A stretch of DNA of 64,000 bases, from the NCBI GenBank assembly GCA_026122225.1, contig JANEZZ010002064.1, positions 124,001 through 188,000 on the forward strand, written 5' to 3'. Below, one piece after another: positions 21,958 to 31,905 of the stretch. Positions within the stretch are counted from its first letter, which is position 1, and each line of letters begins with the position of its first letter. Made by a program: the position numbers and the translations under genes. Origin of the DNA: Heloderma charlesbogerti (Eukaryota > Chordata > Lepidosauria > Squamata > Helodermatidae). The notes under the pieces are model-generated. The model saw only the letters and a program-made list of their open reading frames with translations. It had not been told where the DNA came from and did no database searches.

Positions 21958-23508
21958 AGTTCTGCCCTAAGAGGAAAAAAATGAAAGGGTTTCAAGAAAA
22001 CTAGACACAAATCTAATGATTTTGACAATTTTATTTTCTTTCGTCAACAGAGGCTTTAAATCACGGCAGAATTTTTTTCACAGTAAAAGATTTGAACAGT
22101 AAACTAATTGTTTCAAGGTGGCCATTTTCATTTTGTTCCAGTGCTTTAATTCAACCATTTCTATATTTAAAACAGCTCTAATGGGAAAATACAATGTGTT
22201 CCCATTATAAACATAGTGAAAGGAAGACCTGTATCACAAAGGCCTAGATAAAAAGAACATGGAGCCACGTTTCTGTAACCTATATGCCACATGGCCTCCT
22301 CTGCCTGCATGCACAGAAAAGATGTTATACAAGTAAATACCCCTCCCTGCTCATAGCAGATGTGGAAGAGCTCCCTGGGCTTTTGTCTGCGTCTGTTTTA
22401 AATCTGTTATGCAAGGGCAGGTTTGACATAGGGGCTTGGGAGTATGGTGGCTCCCACTTTTGCCTTATTAGTGTGTGCGTGCTCAGTTGAAGAGTCCTAT
22501 GATAACTTGCTTCTTCACTTTATTTCCTTATGGCTCTGGGCTGGGTTAGCCTGCTGTACGGAGCACTCCTAAGCTGAGGAGGAGGCTCGTTGGTGGAGGA
22601 ACCACCACTTCCTAAGCCCTGCTAGCTCGCGCCACCCAGAGAGGAAGATGGGAGGGAATTTCCTGCATCAGCTCTTGAGCTGGTGTAGTTTCCTGCTCTG
22701 TTAGGGGAATGAGGGAGCCAAGGATCCTGTGAATCCTCAGCCACCCCTGACACACCCTCAAATCTCCCCATTGTTGGATGACATCAAGAGGACCTCCATG
22801 GACAGACCTTCCTCTCCACCTGTGGAAGGAGAGGTCCATAGCATCTAATGGCCCCATCCCAGGACCATAAGATTGACCTTTAATGGTATATCTAATATTT
22901 TGGTATACTGGCTGATGAAAGTGTGTATTTTTAACCAAAGTATGTCTGCCCCTTGTTATTATTGAAATGTATTGTACTGCAGTGATGTATTGCTTTAATA
23001 TTTATGCATTTTCTATTATGTTTATTAATTGAATTTTTCCCCCTTAAGTATTGAATTGAAATGTTATTGACTTATATTATTGGTTGCTGTGTTTGAAATT
23101 ATTGTTTTGGTATGTTAGCTGCTTTGCGTTTCCTTTTAGATGGAAAGATGGAATACAGACACTGAAATAATTGAAATATGAGTCAATAATAGGAACCTGG
23201 ACACTGCTTCATATGATGTCATATACTAAGGAAACAAGATCCATAGGACTGAGCGTGAAGGATTTTTAAAAGTGCCAAGGACAGAGCAGGATAGGTTCAG
23301 GCTCCTCACAAAAATATCTGTAGATCATTAAAACATAGCAGGGCTGCCAGTTTACCTGGACAACAGTTCTAAAGTATATTTAACCTAATATTGAATCCAG
23401 CCCTTCCACTTTGTTTTGTTTTGGTTTAAATACTAGCCATTTGGGTTAAGCAGCGAAAGAAAGGAACACATGACAAACTCAGTTGATTTCTAAAATCAAC
23501 AGCCTTTT
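21958..23508. other. ASIP intron sequence, mostly unassigned
   Basis: No exon seen. Bases about 22960-23190 (TTTAATATTTATGCATTTTC, TTGTTTTGGTATGTTAGCTG) resemble the 3' end of an old LINE, weakly. Confidence 0.35.
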
Positions 23509-23516
23509 TTCTATGA

Positions 23517-23973
23517 TAGGGATGTCACAGGCACCCAACACAGGGGTGGAGTCCGATGGACTCCCTCCACCCCCCGGTTCAGCTTGCTGGACTGGGGTCT
23601 GCAGACACCGCTTGGCTGCCCACCCCCACTCATCGCATGAGCCGCTGGATGGCCTGGTGAGCTCCACGCAGCTGCCAGGTCCCCTAGCAAGTCGCCCTTT
23701 ACGCAAGATTAGAGGCATGACTGGACCAGTCACACCTCTAATACTGAGTAAATGACAACTTTACAGCCGCCATTTGTGTAAGAGACCTTTTACACAGAAT
23801 AACGAGCCACCATTTTTACACAAAATGGTGGCTCGCTAGGGGTCTGGGCAGCCAGACAGAGCTCACTGGATGCTCGTCCAGCCATCCAGAGGCGGCAGGC
23901 AGGCTGCCGGGCAGGAAGTGGCGGTTCAGTGAGCATCCAGCAAGTGTGGATAGGGTGAGTCCGTCCATCCCTA
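23517..23973. mobile_element. hAT-like non-autonomous element
   Basis: Begins TAGGGATGTC and ends CCATCCCTA, the same 8-base termini as the element at 14307-14941. No matching 8-bp duplication is visible (flanks TTCTATGA and GTACTTGC). Inside is a hairpin, GAGCCACCATTTTTACAC against AAAATGGTGGCTC, at about 23804-23836. Confidence 0.5.
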
Positions 23974-24269
23974 GTACTTGCAGCCCAAACCACGACAATC
24001 TCACTCATGCCTCTGTCATTTTTAAAAGAAGCATAAAGCTTTCCAGTGCTACTCAAACTGAACCCATATGAACTTCACCACATCACAGAGCTACGAGATG
24101 AGTCAATCAAAACATCAAGGCTAATTTTTATAAAGGCACTTCATAGGCATGCTACGATTAATGGGAATACATTTGCTGTTCATAAATAACCAGTTGAATC
24201 AAATTGAGAGTAAAGTAAATCCAGCATTTAAGCAAAATATGGGTTTCATAACTGACCTGAAGTTGATAA

Positions 24270-25386
24270 AGTGCGCCATGATATCCTGATGAGCAAACTA
24301 GCTCAAAGTGGGCTAGATGAAACAACGATCTGGTGGATCCACAGTTGGCTACAGAATTGGACTCAAAGAGTGCTTATCAATGGGACCTTCTAAAACTGGG
24401 GAGAGGTAACAAGTGGGGTACCGCAGGGCTCAGTCCTGGGCCCAGTGCTCTTCAACATTTTTATGAATGACTTGGAGGAGGAGGTGCAGGGAATGCTGAT
24501 CAGATTTGCAGATGACACCAAATTGGGTGGGATAGCTAATACTTTGGAAGACAGAAACAAAATTCAAAGTGATCTGGATAGACTGGAGCGCTGGGCAGAA
24601 AACAACAGAATGACATTTAATAGGGATAAATGCCAAGTTCTGCACCTAGGAAAAAGAAACCAAATGCACAGTTACAAGATGGGGATACGTGGCTCAACAA
24701 CACTACAAGCGAGAAAGATCTTGGAATTGTTGTCGATCACAAGCTGAATATGAGCCAACAATGTGATGTGGCTGCAAAAAGGGCAAATGCTATTTTGGGC
24801 TGCATTAATAGAAGCATAGCTTCCAAATCCCAGGAAGTACTAGTTCCCCTCTACTCAGCACTGGTTAGGCCTCATCTGGAGTACTTTGTCCAGTTCTGGG
24901 CAACACACTTTAAGAAGGATGCAGACAAACAGGAGAGGGTTCAGAGGAGGGCAACAAAGATGATCAGAGGACTGGAAACAAAGCCCTATGAAGAGAGACT
25001 GAAAGAACTGGGCATGTTTAGCCTTGAGAAGACTGAGGGGAGATAGGATAGCACTCTTCAAGTACTTGAAAGGTTGTCACAGAGAAGAAGGCCAGGATCT
25101 CTTCTTGATCATCCCAGAGTGCAGGACATGGAATAATGGGCTTAAGTGACAGGAAGCCAGATTCTGGCTGAACATCAGGAAAAACTTCCTGACTGTTAGA
25201 GCAATACGACAATGGAACCAATGACCTAGGGAGGTGGTGGGCTCTCCCACACTGGAGGCATTCAAGATGAGGCTGGACAGCCATCTGTCAGGGATGCTCT
25301 GACTTGGATTCCTGCATTGAGCAGGGGGTTAGACTCGATGGCCTTGTAGGCCCCTTCCAACCCTACTATTCTATGATTCTATGATA
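24270..25386 (+). mobile_element. CR1 LINE, 5'-truncated
   Basis: RT from block B (LGPVLFNIFMNDLEEEV) through IRFADDTKLGG, RLERWAENNRMTFNRDKCQV, LGIVVDHKLNMSQQCDVAAK, LVPLYSALVRPHLEYFVQFW and RVQRRATKMIRGLETKPYEE. The coding tail of the ORF2 C-terminus follows and the 3' end is CTATTCTATGATTCTATGA. At least two frameshifts and a TAA make it inactive. It lies in the intron between the first two ASIP coding exons. Confidence 0.93.
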
Positions 25387-25404
25387 TTATCTCCAAATGC
25401 AGTC

Positions 25405-25660
25405 TAGGCAGGGAGCAACATGTTGGGGGATTCATGCCAGCAGTGGGCAGAGCCAGAGCAAAATTGGGCATGGCCATCCCTTTTCTCTCTCCCTTTTTGA
25501 CATTCCCATCTCCCCCCTCCCCCTCCCCCACTGCCCTGCTTCCTTCATTCTTCCAAGAGAGGGACAGATTGCGCTTGCCAGAGGTCTGAACTGATCATGT
25601 GCAGAGGGCTAAAGGCCCTATGAAATTAGGTTGCATAAGACCACAGTTTGCCCACCCCTG
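25405..25660 (-). repeat. hAT-like MITE (CAGGGGTGGGCAAACT type)
   Basis: Minus-strand start CAGGGGTGGGCAAACTGTGG. GATCAGTTCAGACCTCTGGC (minus strand) matches AATCAGTTCGGACCTCTGGC in the opposite-orientation copy at 37559-37845. No exact target duplication found. Confidence 0.55.
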
Positions 25661-26149
25661 GCTTAGTCCTGTATATACATATATGTATATATTTTAAGTG
25701 TCTTTATTTAAAAAAAAAAACATAACTCACTAGGCTACAGAAGGGTAAAAGGGTGTAATCGTGTCGGGACGCCCGTCAGCCTCCGAACTGGGAGGCCGTG
25801 ACAGGCATCCTGTGCAGAGTAGGAGGACAGTGGAGGTGATCTTCCTGCTCTACATTTTTGCTAAACGGGCTTTTTCACCCATCTAGCTGGGGCTCTGCAG
25901 AGTGGGAGGGAAGGAGGCTGGGGAGGCCGGAGGAGTCTTCATAAGCTGGCCTTCCCAGTCCCCTCCCCACCCACAAAACCGCCTCCTTTCCCTCCTCTCT
26001 GAGGACTCTGGCACAGTTCTTTCCACACCATCTGCGAGGGGGAGGGGGTGGGGAGCTTGGACTCCTGGGTTCGAAGTTGGAGCGCTGTCTCCAACCTTGG
26101 ATCCAGGAATCCGAACTACCCTATGGCCCCCAGACACTGTCTAGGGTCC

Positions 26150-26600
26150 ATAGGACTGCTTTCTCTAACTGAACTTGCTTATATTAGAAGCAAAGGTATG
26201 TGTAAGATGTATGGGAAATGCCTGGAGGATGAAATTGAAAAGACCTGTGAAAAGATACTTCACACTTTCTATCAGCATTGATTAATGGTCATCAGGCTTA
26301 CTTAGAAAAAGTTACTCTGCTCTTGGTTGATCATCAGTTACAGAGAGCATGTGAAGCAAATAAGGATGCAGTCGAAGGCTTAGAAGCTGTAAACATATTT
26401 CAGAAGATGAAAAGGTGCAAGGTAAGAACAAATGTTCATGAAAGTGCTGAAATCAGCGCTGACAGAAAGCTTGAGCTGTCTTTTGACAGGCCTTTCCAAT
26501 TACATCCTCCCGCGAGAAAAAAGGAGCAAGCAGACCAAGGCTCTGCAGTGCCTGTTTTTAAAACACAAAAGGGGTATTATCTGTTATGCTACATGAGGTC
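26150..26600 (+). pseudogene. Decayed coding-like patch of unknown origin in an ASIP intron
   Basis: Two adjacent frames that read like protein: LAYIRSKGMCKMYGKCLEDE and CEKILHTFYQH up to a TGA at 26279-26281, then, shifted by one frame, INGHQAYLEKVTLLLVDHQL and on through EANKDAVEGLEAVNIFQKMK, HESAEISADRKLELSFDRPF. The amino-acid mix (charged, helical, few rare residues) and the direct continuation across the frameshift suggest a processed pseudogene or a captured exon. I do not recognise the parent gene. A GTAAGA follows AAG at 26419-26424 and could be a retained donor, but no matching acceptor was found. The orientation is that of ASIP. Confidence 0.5.
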
Positions 26601-27420
26601 ACATGTAATTACATAAGATTACTGAGGGACAAACTAGATGACCTGCCATAGGCTGTACCCAGTTCTTATAAAATGAAAGTGCTTTTAAAGTGCAACTGAG
26701 TAGGGAAGAGGGAACTTCTCCCCTACCCCCAAAGAGAACCACTTCTTCCCAGTCATTTTTCTTCCGGTGAGACTGAGGTTATTTTTGGCCTAGAAAGCAG
26801 TTAGGAAGAAGTGGTTTCAGGGGGGAGAGCATAGCTGGGGAAGAGTTCAGCACCCCCTCCCGTATGTATTTACTTCCAGAAACTATGCCCTAGGAGGGGT
26901 ACCCATTAGAACGGGGAGAAAAAATGGCAAAAGCTGGGAAACCACCAAACAATTGGTGACAATCACCAGTTGGGGGAAAGGGGGTGGGGCCAGGGGGAGC
27001 GGCATGCCCACCTGGGGAACCTCAGAGGTGTGGATTGGGATGTCAGGTGGGCTGGACTTGGCCCACAGGCCTGAGATTCCCCATCTCTGACATACGGCTT
27101 CATCCTAAATCATATCTGCCTGGAATGGTTGAAACTTGGAAGGATCAGTTCCATATCACTTCATACCCAGGTGGAGTGTAAATATTAGACTTGGTTCATA
27201 ATGAACAGTGGCTGCAGCTGTAGTTAAGGATGTTGGAGAAATCCACAATGCAACCAAATGAGTTTGGATTTTCATGAATCCCACCCACAGATTCTGCAGC
27301 AGACCAGTTTTTTGCCTGTCAGGCAGACTCGCAGGCCGGTTTTCTAACTTTCCCAAATTTTGCGCAACTTTCAGCATTGAAAAATATGCAAAATAAAAAG
27401 AGCCAGCCAAAAATACACAT

Positions 27421-27452
27421 TTCACACTTTAGCCTATAGGCTAAAGTGTGAA
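27421..27452. repeat. Perfect 32-bp palindrome
   Basis: TTCACACTTTAGCCTA followed immediately by its exact reverse complement TAGGCTAAAGTGTGAA. It lies 399 bp before ASIP coding exon 2, within AT-rich repeat-like sequence. Confidence 0.9.
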
Positions 27453-27850
27453 CATAAGCATTTGGGGGAATTGGTGCATTTTCGTATGTGCAAATTTGCA
27501 CAGATTCGGAAATGGGGGAAACGATTCTGTGGACAGGCGGACAATGGAATGAAAGGCACCTGATAATCAGCGAAACATAGACAGAATGGATTTTACACAG
27601 TCCATACATCCCTGGTTGTAGTCCAAAACATCCGAAGGGCATCAGGTTGGGGAAAGGCTGAGATGGGAATTGAGCAAAAGAGATCAGCAGTCTCAGCAGC
27701 TCCATGTCTCTTGTAACATCTAATTAACCCCAGTTATTGGGGCTAAACTAAACTTTACCCACAGATGCATGTGACACAGCCTTGATGCTTTCTTTGTTTA
27801 AAAAAAATGGAAGCCATGTCTATGACTTTCTTTGTCTTTGTTCTCTAAAG

Positions 27851-27912
27851 ATTTAACCAAAACATCCCTGAAGCTCAGCAGGAAAGAAGCTGAAATAAAG
27901 AAATCTATGAAG
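27851..27912 (+). CDS. ASIP: ASIP coding exon 2 (basic linker)
   Basis: Middle coding exon of ASIP, 62 bp. An acceptor (CTAAAG) precedes 27851 and a consensus donor GTAAGT follows 27912. The first two bases complete codon 54 (Asp) and the exon ends on a codon boundary, so it joins in frame with the exons on both sides. It encodes residues 54-74, DLTKTSLKLSRKEAEIKKSM then K, matching the lysine-rich linker of mammalian ASIP, in which RKxAEKK is recognisable. This basic central region lies between the N-terminal part (linked in mouse to attractin-dependent signalling) and the cysteine-rich receptor-binding domain. The preceding intron is about 7.2 kb and the following one about 3.0 kb. Confidence 0.92.
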
Positions 27913-28659
27913 GTAAGTGATGGTTCTCAAAATGCCAGCATGATTAAAGTAGTTCAAGTTGTCAGCAACAACGATTTGTAGGACCTCTTAACTTTTACAC
28001 TTCTGTTGTTAATAGGGCATATCTGCAGTACCAGTTTATATTTGACTTAGATGAGTTTAACTGTCATGACTTCCCTGAAGAATTCTGGGAATTGTGATTT
28101 GGTGAAGAATTCTTCATTGGAAATCGCCACACATCCCCTCACTACAAATCACAGGGTTTCTTGGAGAGAAGGAGCTGCCATTGTAAGGGTGCAATCTATG
28201 CATATTTAGGCAAGAAAAATGTCCTACAACTTCCAACATTTCTCAGCCAATATAGCTGTCTGGGGAATACTGGGACTTGTGGGATTTTTTTCTGTCTAAA
28301 CATGCATAAGATTGTGTTCAAAAGTATTTCAAGTTTAAGTCAGTAGGGTAGATACACCCATAATGTTAGTCTGCAACACTATGCAACAGCAGTGTCCGCT
28401 TCAAAGTGGTAACACAGGGCAGAGCTCCACATTAGGTGCAGTTCTTTGAATCTTTGAGGGTGGAATTTAAAAAACAACAACAATTCAGCCACTAAGGCTA
28501 CAATTTCAAGTGCTTTCCCCTGAGAAGCCTAGCTAGCACCTACTTTGTGGTGAGTGGTCACTTTTTTTTAATTTGCCCAGGCATTTCAAATGTAAGTTTG
28601 ATTTCTGATGTTCTTTTTAATGCTATTTTGCTACTGATGTTTTAGTTCTGTAAGTTGGT

Positions 28660-28775
28660 TTTATGTGTATTTTAGTGTTTCATGATTCTTTTTGCTGCAT
28701 TGTGTAACTGAACCTGGGAAAGGTTTTGAAAGGCAGGTTATTAATCCTTTAAATAAATAAACAAACAAACAAACA
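28660..28775 (+). repeat. Possible LINE tail with (AAAC)n
   Basis: AAAGGCAGGTTATTAATCCT followed by AAATAAATAAACAAACAAAC. Resembles a retroposon 3' end; family not identified. Confidence 0.35.
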
Positions 28776-29089
28776 TTTTCAGTGTTTTTTCTTCACTCTG
28801 TTTTTTGGTGGAAATCCACCTCAACCCCAGCTGCTTTTAAACCAACTGGGGGAAAGATATGGGCCCTAGTATCCTTTTCCCAGTGTGGTAAAATAACTTG
28901 AGGGAAGCACTTTCTGTCACAAAAACAGTGTAAGGGAAAAGGGTTAAGACACACTCTTTCTCTTCAAATTACAGCTTCAGTGGTTGAACTGTAGTTTTCA
29001 AAAGTCCCCAGAAGGATTCACGGAACTATATGTAACAGTTTGGATCTAGATTTAGTCACATGCAGAGCAAGCTCATTAAAAATCAATGG

Positions 29090-29240
29090 GTAGAATTCAA
29101 TATAAGTCCTACTTATAGTATACCCATTGAAATTAATGGGACTTATGTTAGATTAAGTCCCATTCATTTAATTGGGTCTACTCTAACTAGGATGTACATT
29201 GGATTTTACCCAATGGGACTTAAGTTAGTTGTGACTAAAT
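29090..29240 (+). repeat. AAGTCCCATT-type palindromic repeat
   Basis: Contains ATTAATGGGACTTATGTTAG, ATTAAGTCCCATTCATTTAA and ACCCAATGGGACTTAAGTTA, alternating in orientation. Related to 21123-21345. Confidence 0.5.
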
Positions 29241-29864
29241 TAAGTTCAAGTGATTGCAAGGTGTAGTTCTGCCCTATGGCTGCAACATCTCAGTAGCAAT
29301 GTCAGGTGTTCAAATATCTAGGATCAATAATAGTCTCCTTTACTCAGTTCTCATAAATTATTTTTCTGAGACAATTGCCATTAATCTTTAAAAAAAATTC
29401 TGACCCAGAATCCTCACTAACATAGAACCCAAACATAGACCCCACTTTTAATTTGTTCATATATGCCCATCTTGCACCCTCTCTCTTACAGTCTCTCCAA
29501 GAAGAAAGTGGAGGTAGTGCAACCCACCTTAGGTCACAATGGATATGGTCCAATGGTGCCCTACCACTGGCAGCCAGCACAGCCAATCCGGGTGCACGTG
29601 CAGCCCCTACGACCAGCACTGGTGACATATGCTTCTAGGGGTAGGCCCCAAAACGACCAGAAATGCTCATTTCTGGGAGGTCCGACCTGCCCCTTCCAGA
29701 AACTTGCATTTCCAGTTGTTTGGGATCCTACACAATATGATCCAGTTGAGGGTTACAACACACCCACTGAAGCCCTGCTATTGAGTATGAGAAACAGTAC
29801 AGGAGGGAGGTAACTGCTCAATGTCTACCCGAGCACAGGAGATATTTCCAATGTTCATTATAGT

Positions 29865-30220
29865 TAAGGATGGGTGAATTGGTTCATTTCTGGTCTGTGT
29901 CAGTTTTGCTAGAATTTAATCATAAGTCCGTTCTGTTCAATTTCCTCATTAGTCTGCAATTAAAGGACAACCAAACATTCACGTTTATTTTTGTACGCAA
30001 CTCTCCCTAATTTACCCATTTCTGTATGTGTTTCCAATATACACATTTTACATGCAACTTTCCTTAATATATGTATTTTTGTACACAATTTTTGAGCTGA
30101 GAGGTACAATGCATAAATTAAGAGAAGTGAACAATCCGAAGGATAATTGTGATCCAATCCTCATATTACTCCAGGAAATGAGAATTAGGTCAGTTCTCTT
30201 AAAAATGTGAACCAAATAAA
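29865..30220 (+). repeat. hAT-like repeat with ACACATTTT motifs, copy 3
   Basis: GGATGGGTGAATTGGTTCAT at the start, ATACACATTTTACATGCAAC and ATTTTTGTACACAATTTT inside, AATTAGGTCAGTTCTCTTAA at the end. Parallels 16160-16445. Confidence 0.5.
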
Positions 30221-30508
30221 ATTCTCTCTCACACTAATTATAGTAGCTAGCTATGATCGAAATAAAAGCAGCCATGCTTAAGTCCCATTGAAATTATTTA
30301 AGTTAATCATGACTAACTTATCCTATTGATTTCAGTGGAAGGTTAGCACAACTAGCTGGATCAGATCTGGTGTGTGATCACAGCCAAACACTTGGTACTT
30401 AAGATAAAGTGTAAGTGTTCTGTTATGGTTGCTTGAAGCCTACAGGGCTTGATGAAGTTCGCTAGGGACAGACCAAAGCCCCACAGACATGTATAATGTA
30501 GCAGAGAC

Positions 30509-30759
30509 TGGAAGCCATCTGGTGGATTATTGTAGGGCAGCTAGAGAGAAAAGAGATTTGAAAACACAATCTGAGTCATAGACCAAGACCATGTACCCTC
30601 ATCCTTAGAGGATTCCAACCCCTTGTCCTCCAGAGTTAAGAGCCCAGGAAGAGGATTCAGTCATGGAAAGGCATCATGGTCTTGGTCTATGACTCAGATT
30701 GTGTTTTCAAATCTCTTTTCTCTCTAGCTGCCCTACAATAATCCACCAGATGGCTTCCA
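30509..30759. repeat. Perfect 85-bp inverted repeat in the last ASIP intron
   Basis: Left arm 30509-30593 and right arm 30675-30759 are exact reverse complements over all 85 bases (checked base by base), separated by an 81-bp spacer with no obvious similarity. The arms match no other repeat recognised in the window. The right arm contains TTTTCTCTCTAG, which looks like a splice acceptor. In the ASIP pre-mRNA the arms could form a perfectly paired stem ending 112 bp before the last coding exon. Perfect identity implies recent origin, gene conversion or selection; an assembly artefact is also possible. Confidence 0.95.
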
Positions 30760-30871
30760 CCTCGCCACACTATGGCCTCATATCACCACACTATAAGTGG
30801 CCACACTATGCTTTTGCATTTCCAGGATCGATTAAGCTTTTCATCTTTTTGGTGTGTGTTTTTCTCCTCAG

Positions 30872-31048
30872 AAAAAGGCCCAACAGAAAAAGCCTCCCCG
30901 AACAAGACCATCGCCTGCTCCTAACTGTGTGGCTACCTGGGCAAGCTGCAAGCCACCATCTCGTCCCTGCTGTGATTTCTGTGCCTTTTGTTACTGCCGA
31001 CTATTTCAGACAGTCTGCTACTGCCGAATGGGGAACCCAAACTGCTAA
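30872..31048 (+). CDS. ASIP: ASIP last coding exon (agouti cysteine-knot domain)
   Basis: Terminal coding exon, residues 75-132 plus TAA stop. The acceptor TTTTTCTCCTCAG ends at 30871, phase 0. It encodes a basic/proline stretch (KKAQQKKPPRTRPSPAPN), then the agouti domain with ten cysteines at 93, 100, 107, 108, 111, 114, 116, 123, 125 and 132. The numbering and spacing equal human ASIP, so the inhibitor-cystine-knot fold should be kept. The receptor-binding loop reads C116-R-L-F-Q-T-V-C123; mammalian ASIP and AgRP have Arg-Phe-Phe here, so Phe118 is replaced by Leu (CTA at 31001-31003). The C-terminus RMGNPNC resembles RVLNPNC of mammals. A perfect 85-bp inverted repeat ends 112 bp upstream. 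AHCY in convergent orientation downstream supports ASIP rather than its paralogue AGRP. Confidence 0.95.
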   Translation, partial: KKAQQKKPPRTRPSPAPNCVATWASCKPPSRPCCDFCAFCYCRLFQTVCYCRMGNPNC

Positions 31049-31905
31049 ACCTAAACCAGGAACACCACTGGGACCTTGTCTCTCATTAGACTCCTCAGTA
31101 GGCCTATTTGTCTCACGTATATTGCAAAGGAAGCCAAGAGCCTTTGAAGCTGGCTGGCAGGCTTTGACTCCCTCCAAAACTGCATGAATTATGGGATATA
31201 TCTCATGGGGTTAATGCTGTCATAAACCAGAAAGCCACTGCCATAGCAAGCATGACAGGAAATGGGAGGAAGTGAGGTAGAGGCTGACAGGCTGAAAGGG
31301 TATTTACAAGAGAGGTAAAGGGAAGCAGCTTGCATGTCAAAAAGGATTTATGACCCCCTTCAGAAATGGCATTTTACCACACTTTACAGATCTGAACGAG
31401 AAATACGGGCCATTGACTACAAAAGTCACATTCCAGAAAAGTAGTCAGGTTGGTCTGTAACAATAAAAAGACCTAACAAAATGATATAGAGCATGTCAGA
31501 CAAGTTATTGCTCAGTTCTATATAGTTACCTCTTTTATCTAAGGTAGTGGAAAAAGCAAAGCAGGGAACTGTTTCTAGTCCAAGGGCTAGAAACATTTCT
31601 GCATACACTTCTGGGGGCTGCATGCCTGTGGTAGGTATGGCCAAAGCAACATTCTCTATCTCTGCCCCCTTCTCTTTCTGTGTCTCTTTCTCTTGATCAA
31701 CAAGGAGCCCTGCAGTATTCTGAAGACTCATCCCCGACCCCAATCATTACAAATCTTACTGAGTGCCCCCTGACTTTGCAGATTTCACTGGACGTTGCCT
31801 CCCCATCTTCAAGCTTATATTTGCAGCCATGAAGCTTAGACATTTGTTTTTAAAAATGAAAGTTCAGAATATTAGGATGCTAAACTCTGCACCCAATAAA
31901 ATGTA
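31049..31905 (+). other. ASIP: Probable ASIP 3' UTR (extent uncertain)
   Basis: Sequence after the ASIP stop with no recognisable repeat. AATAAA-type hexamers occur near 31460 (ACAATAAAAAG) and 31897 (CCAATAAAATG); the second is the better-placed candidate for cleavage and polyadenylation. No transcript evidence is available, so the end is inferred. Confidence 0.4.

Noticed and set aside
30872..31048. AGRP instead of ASIP
   Set aside because: Length of 132 residues, ten cysteines ending at the C-terminus, the basic linker and convergent AHCY next door all fit ASIP.
30699..31187. A 162-codon open frame overlapping ASIP exon 4 in another frame
   Set aside because: It starts inside the inverted repeat, ignores the clear splice acceptor and has no recognisable domain; the ASIP frame explains the exon.
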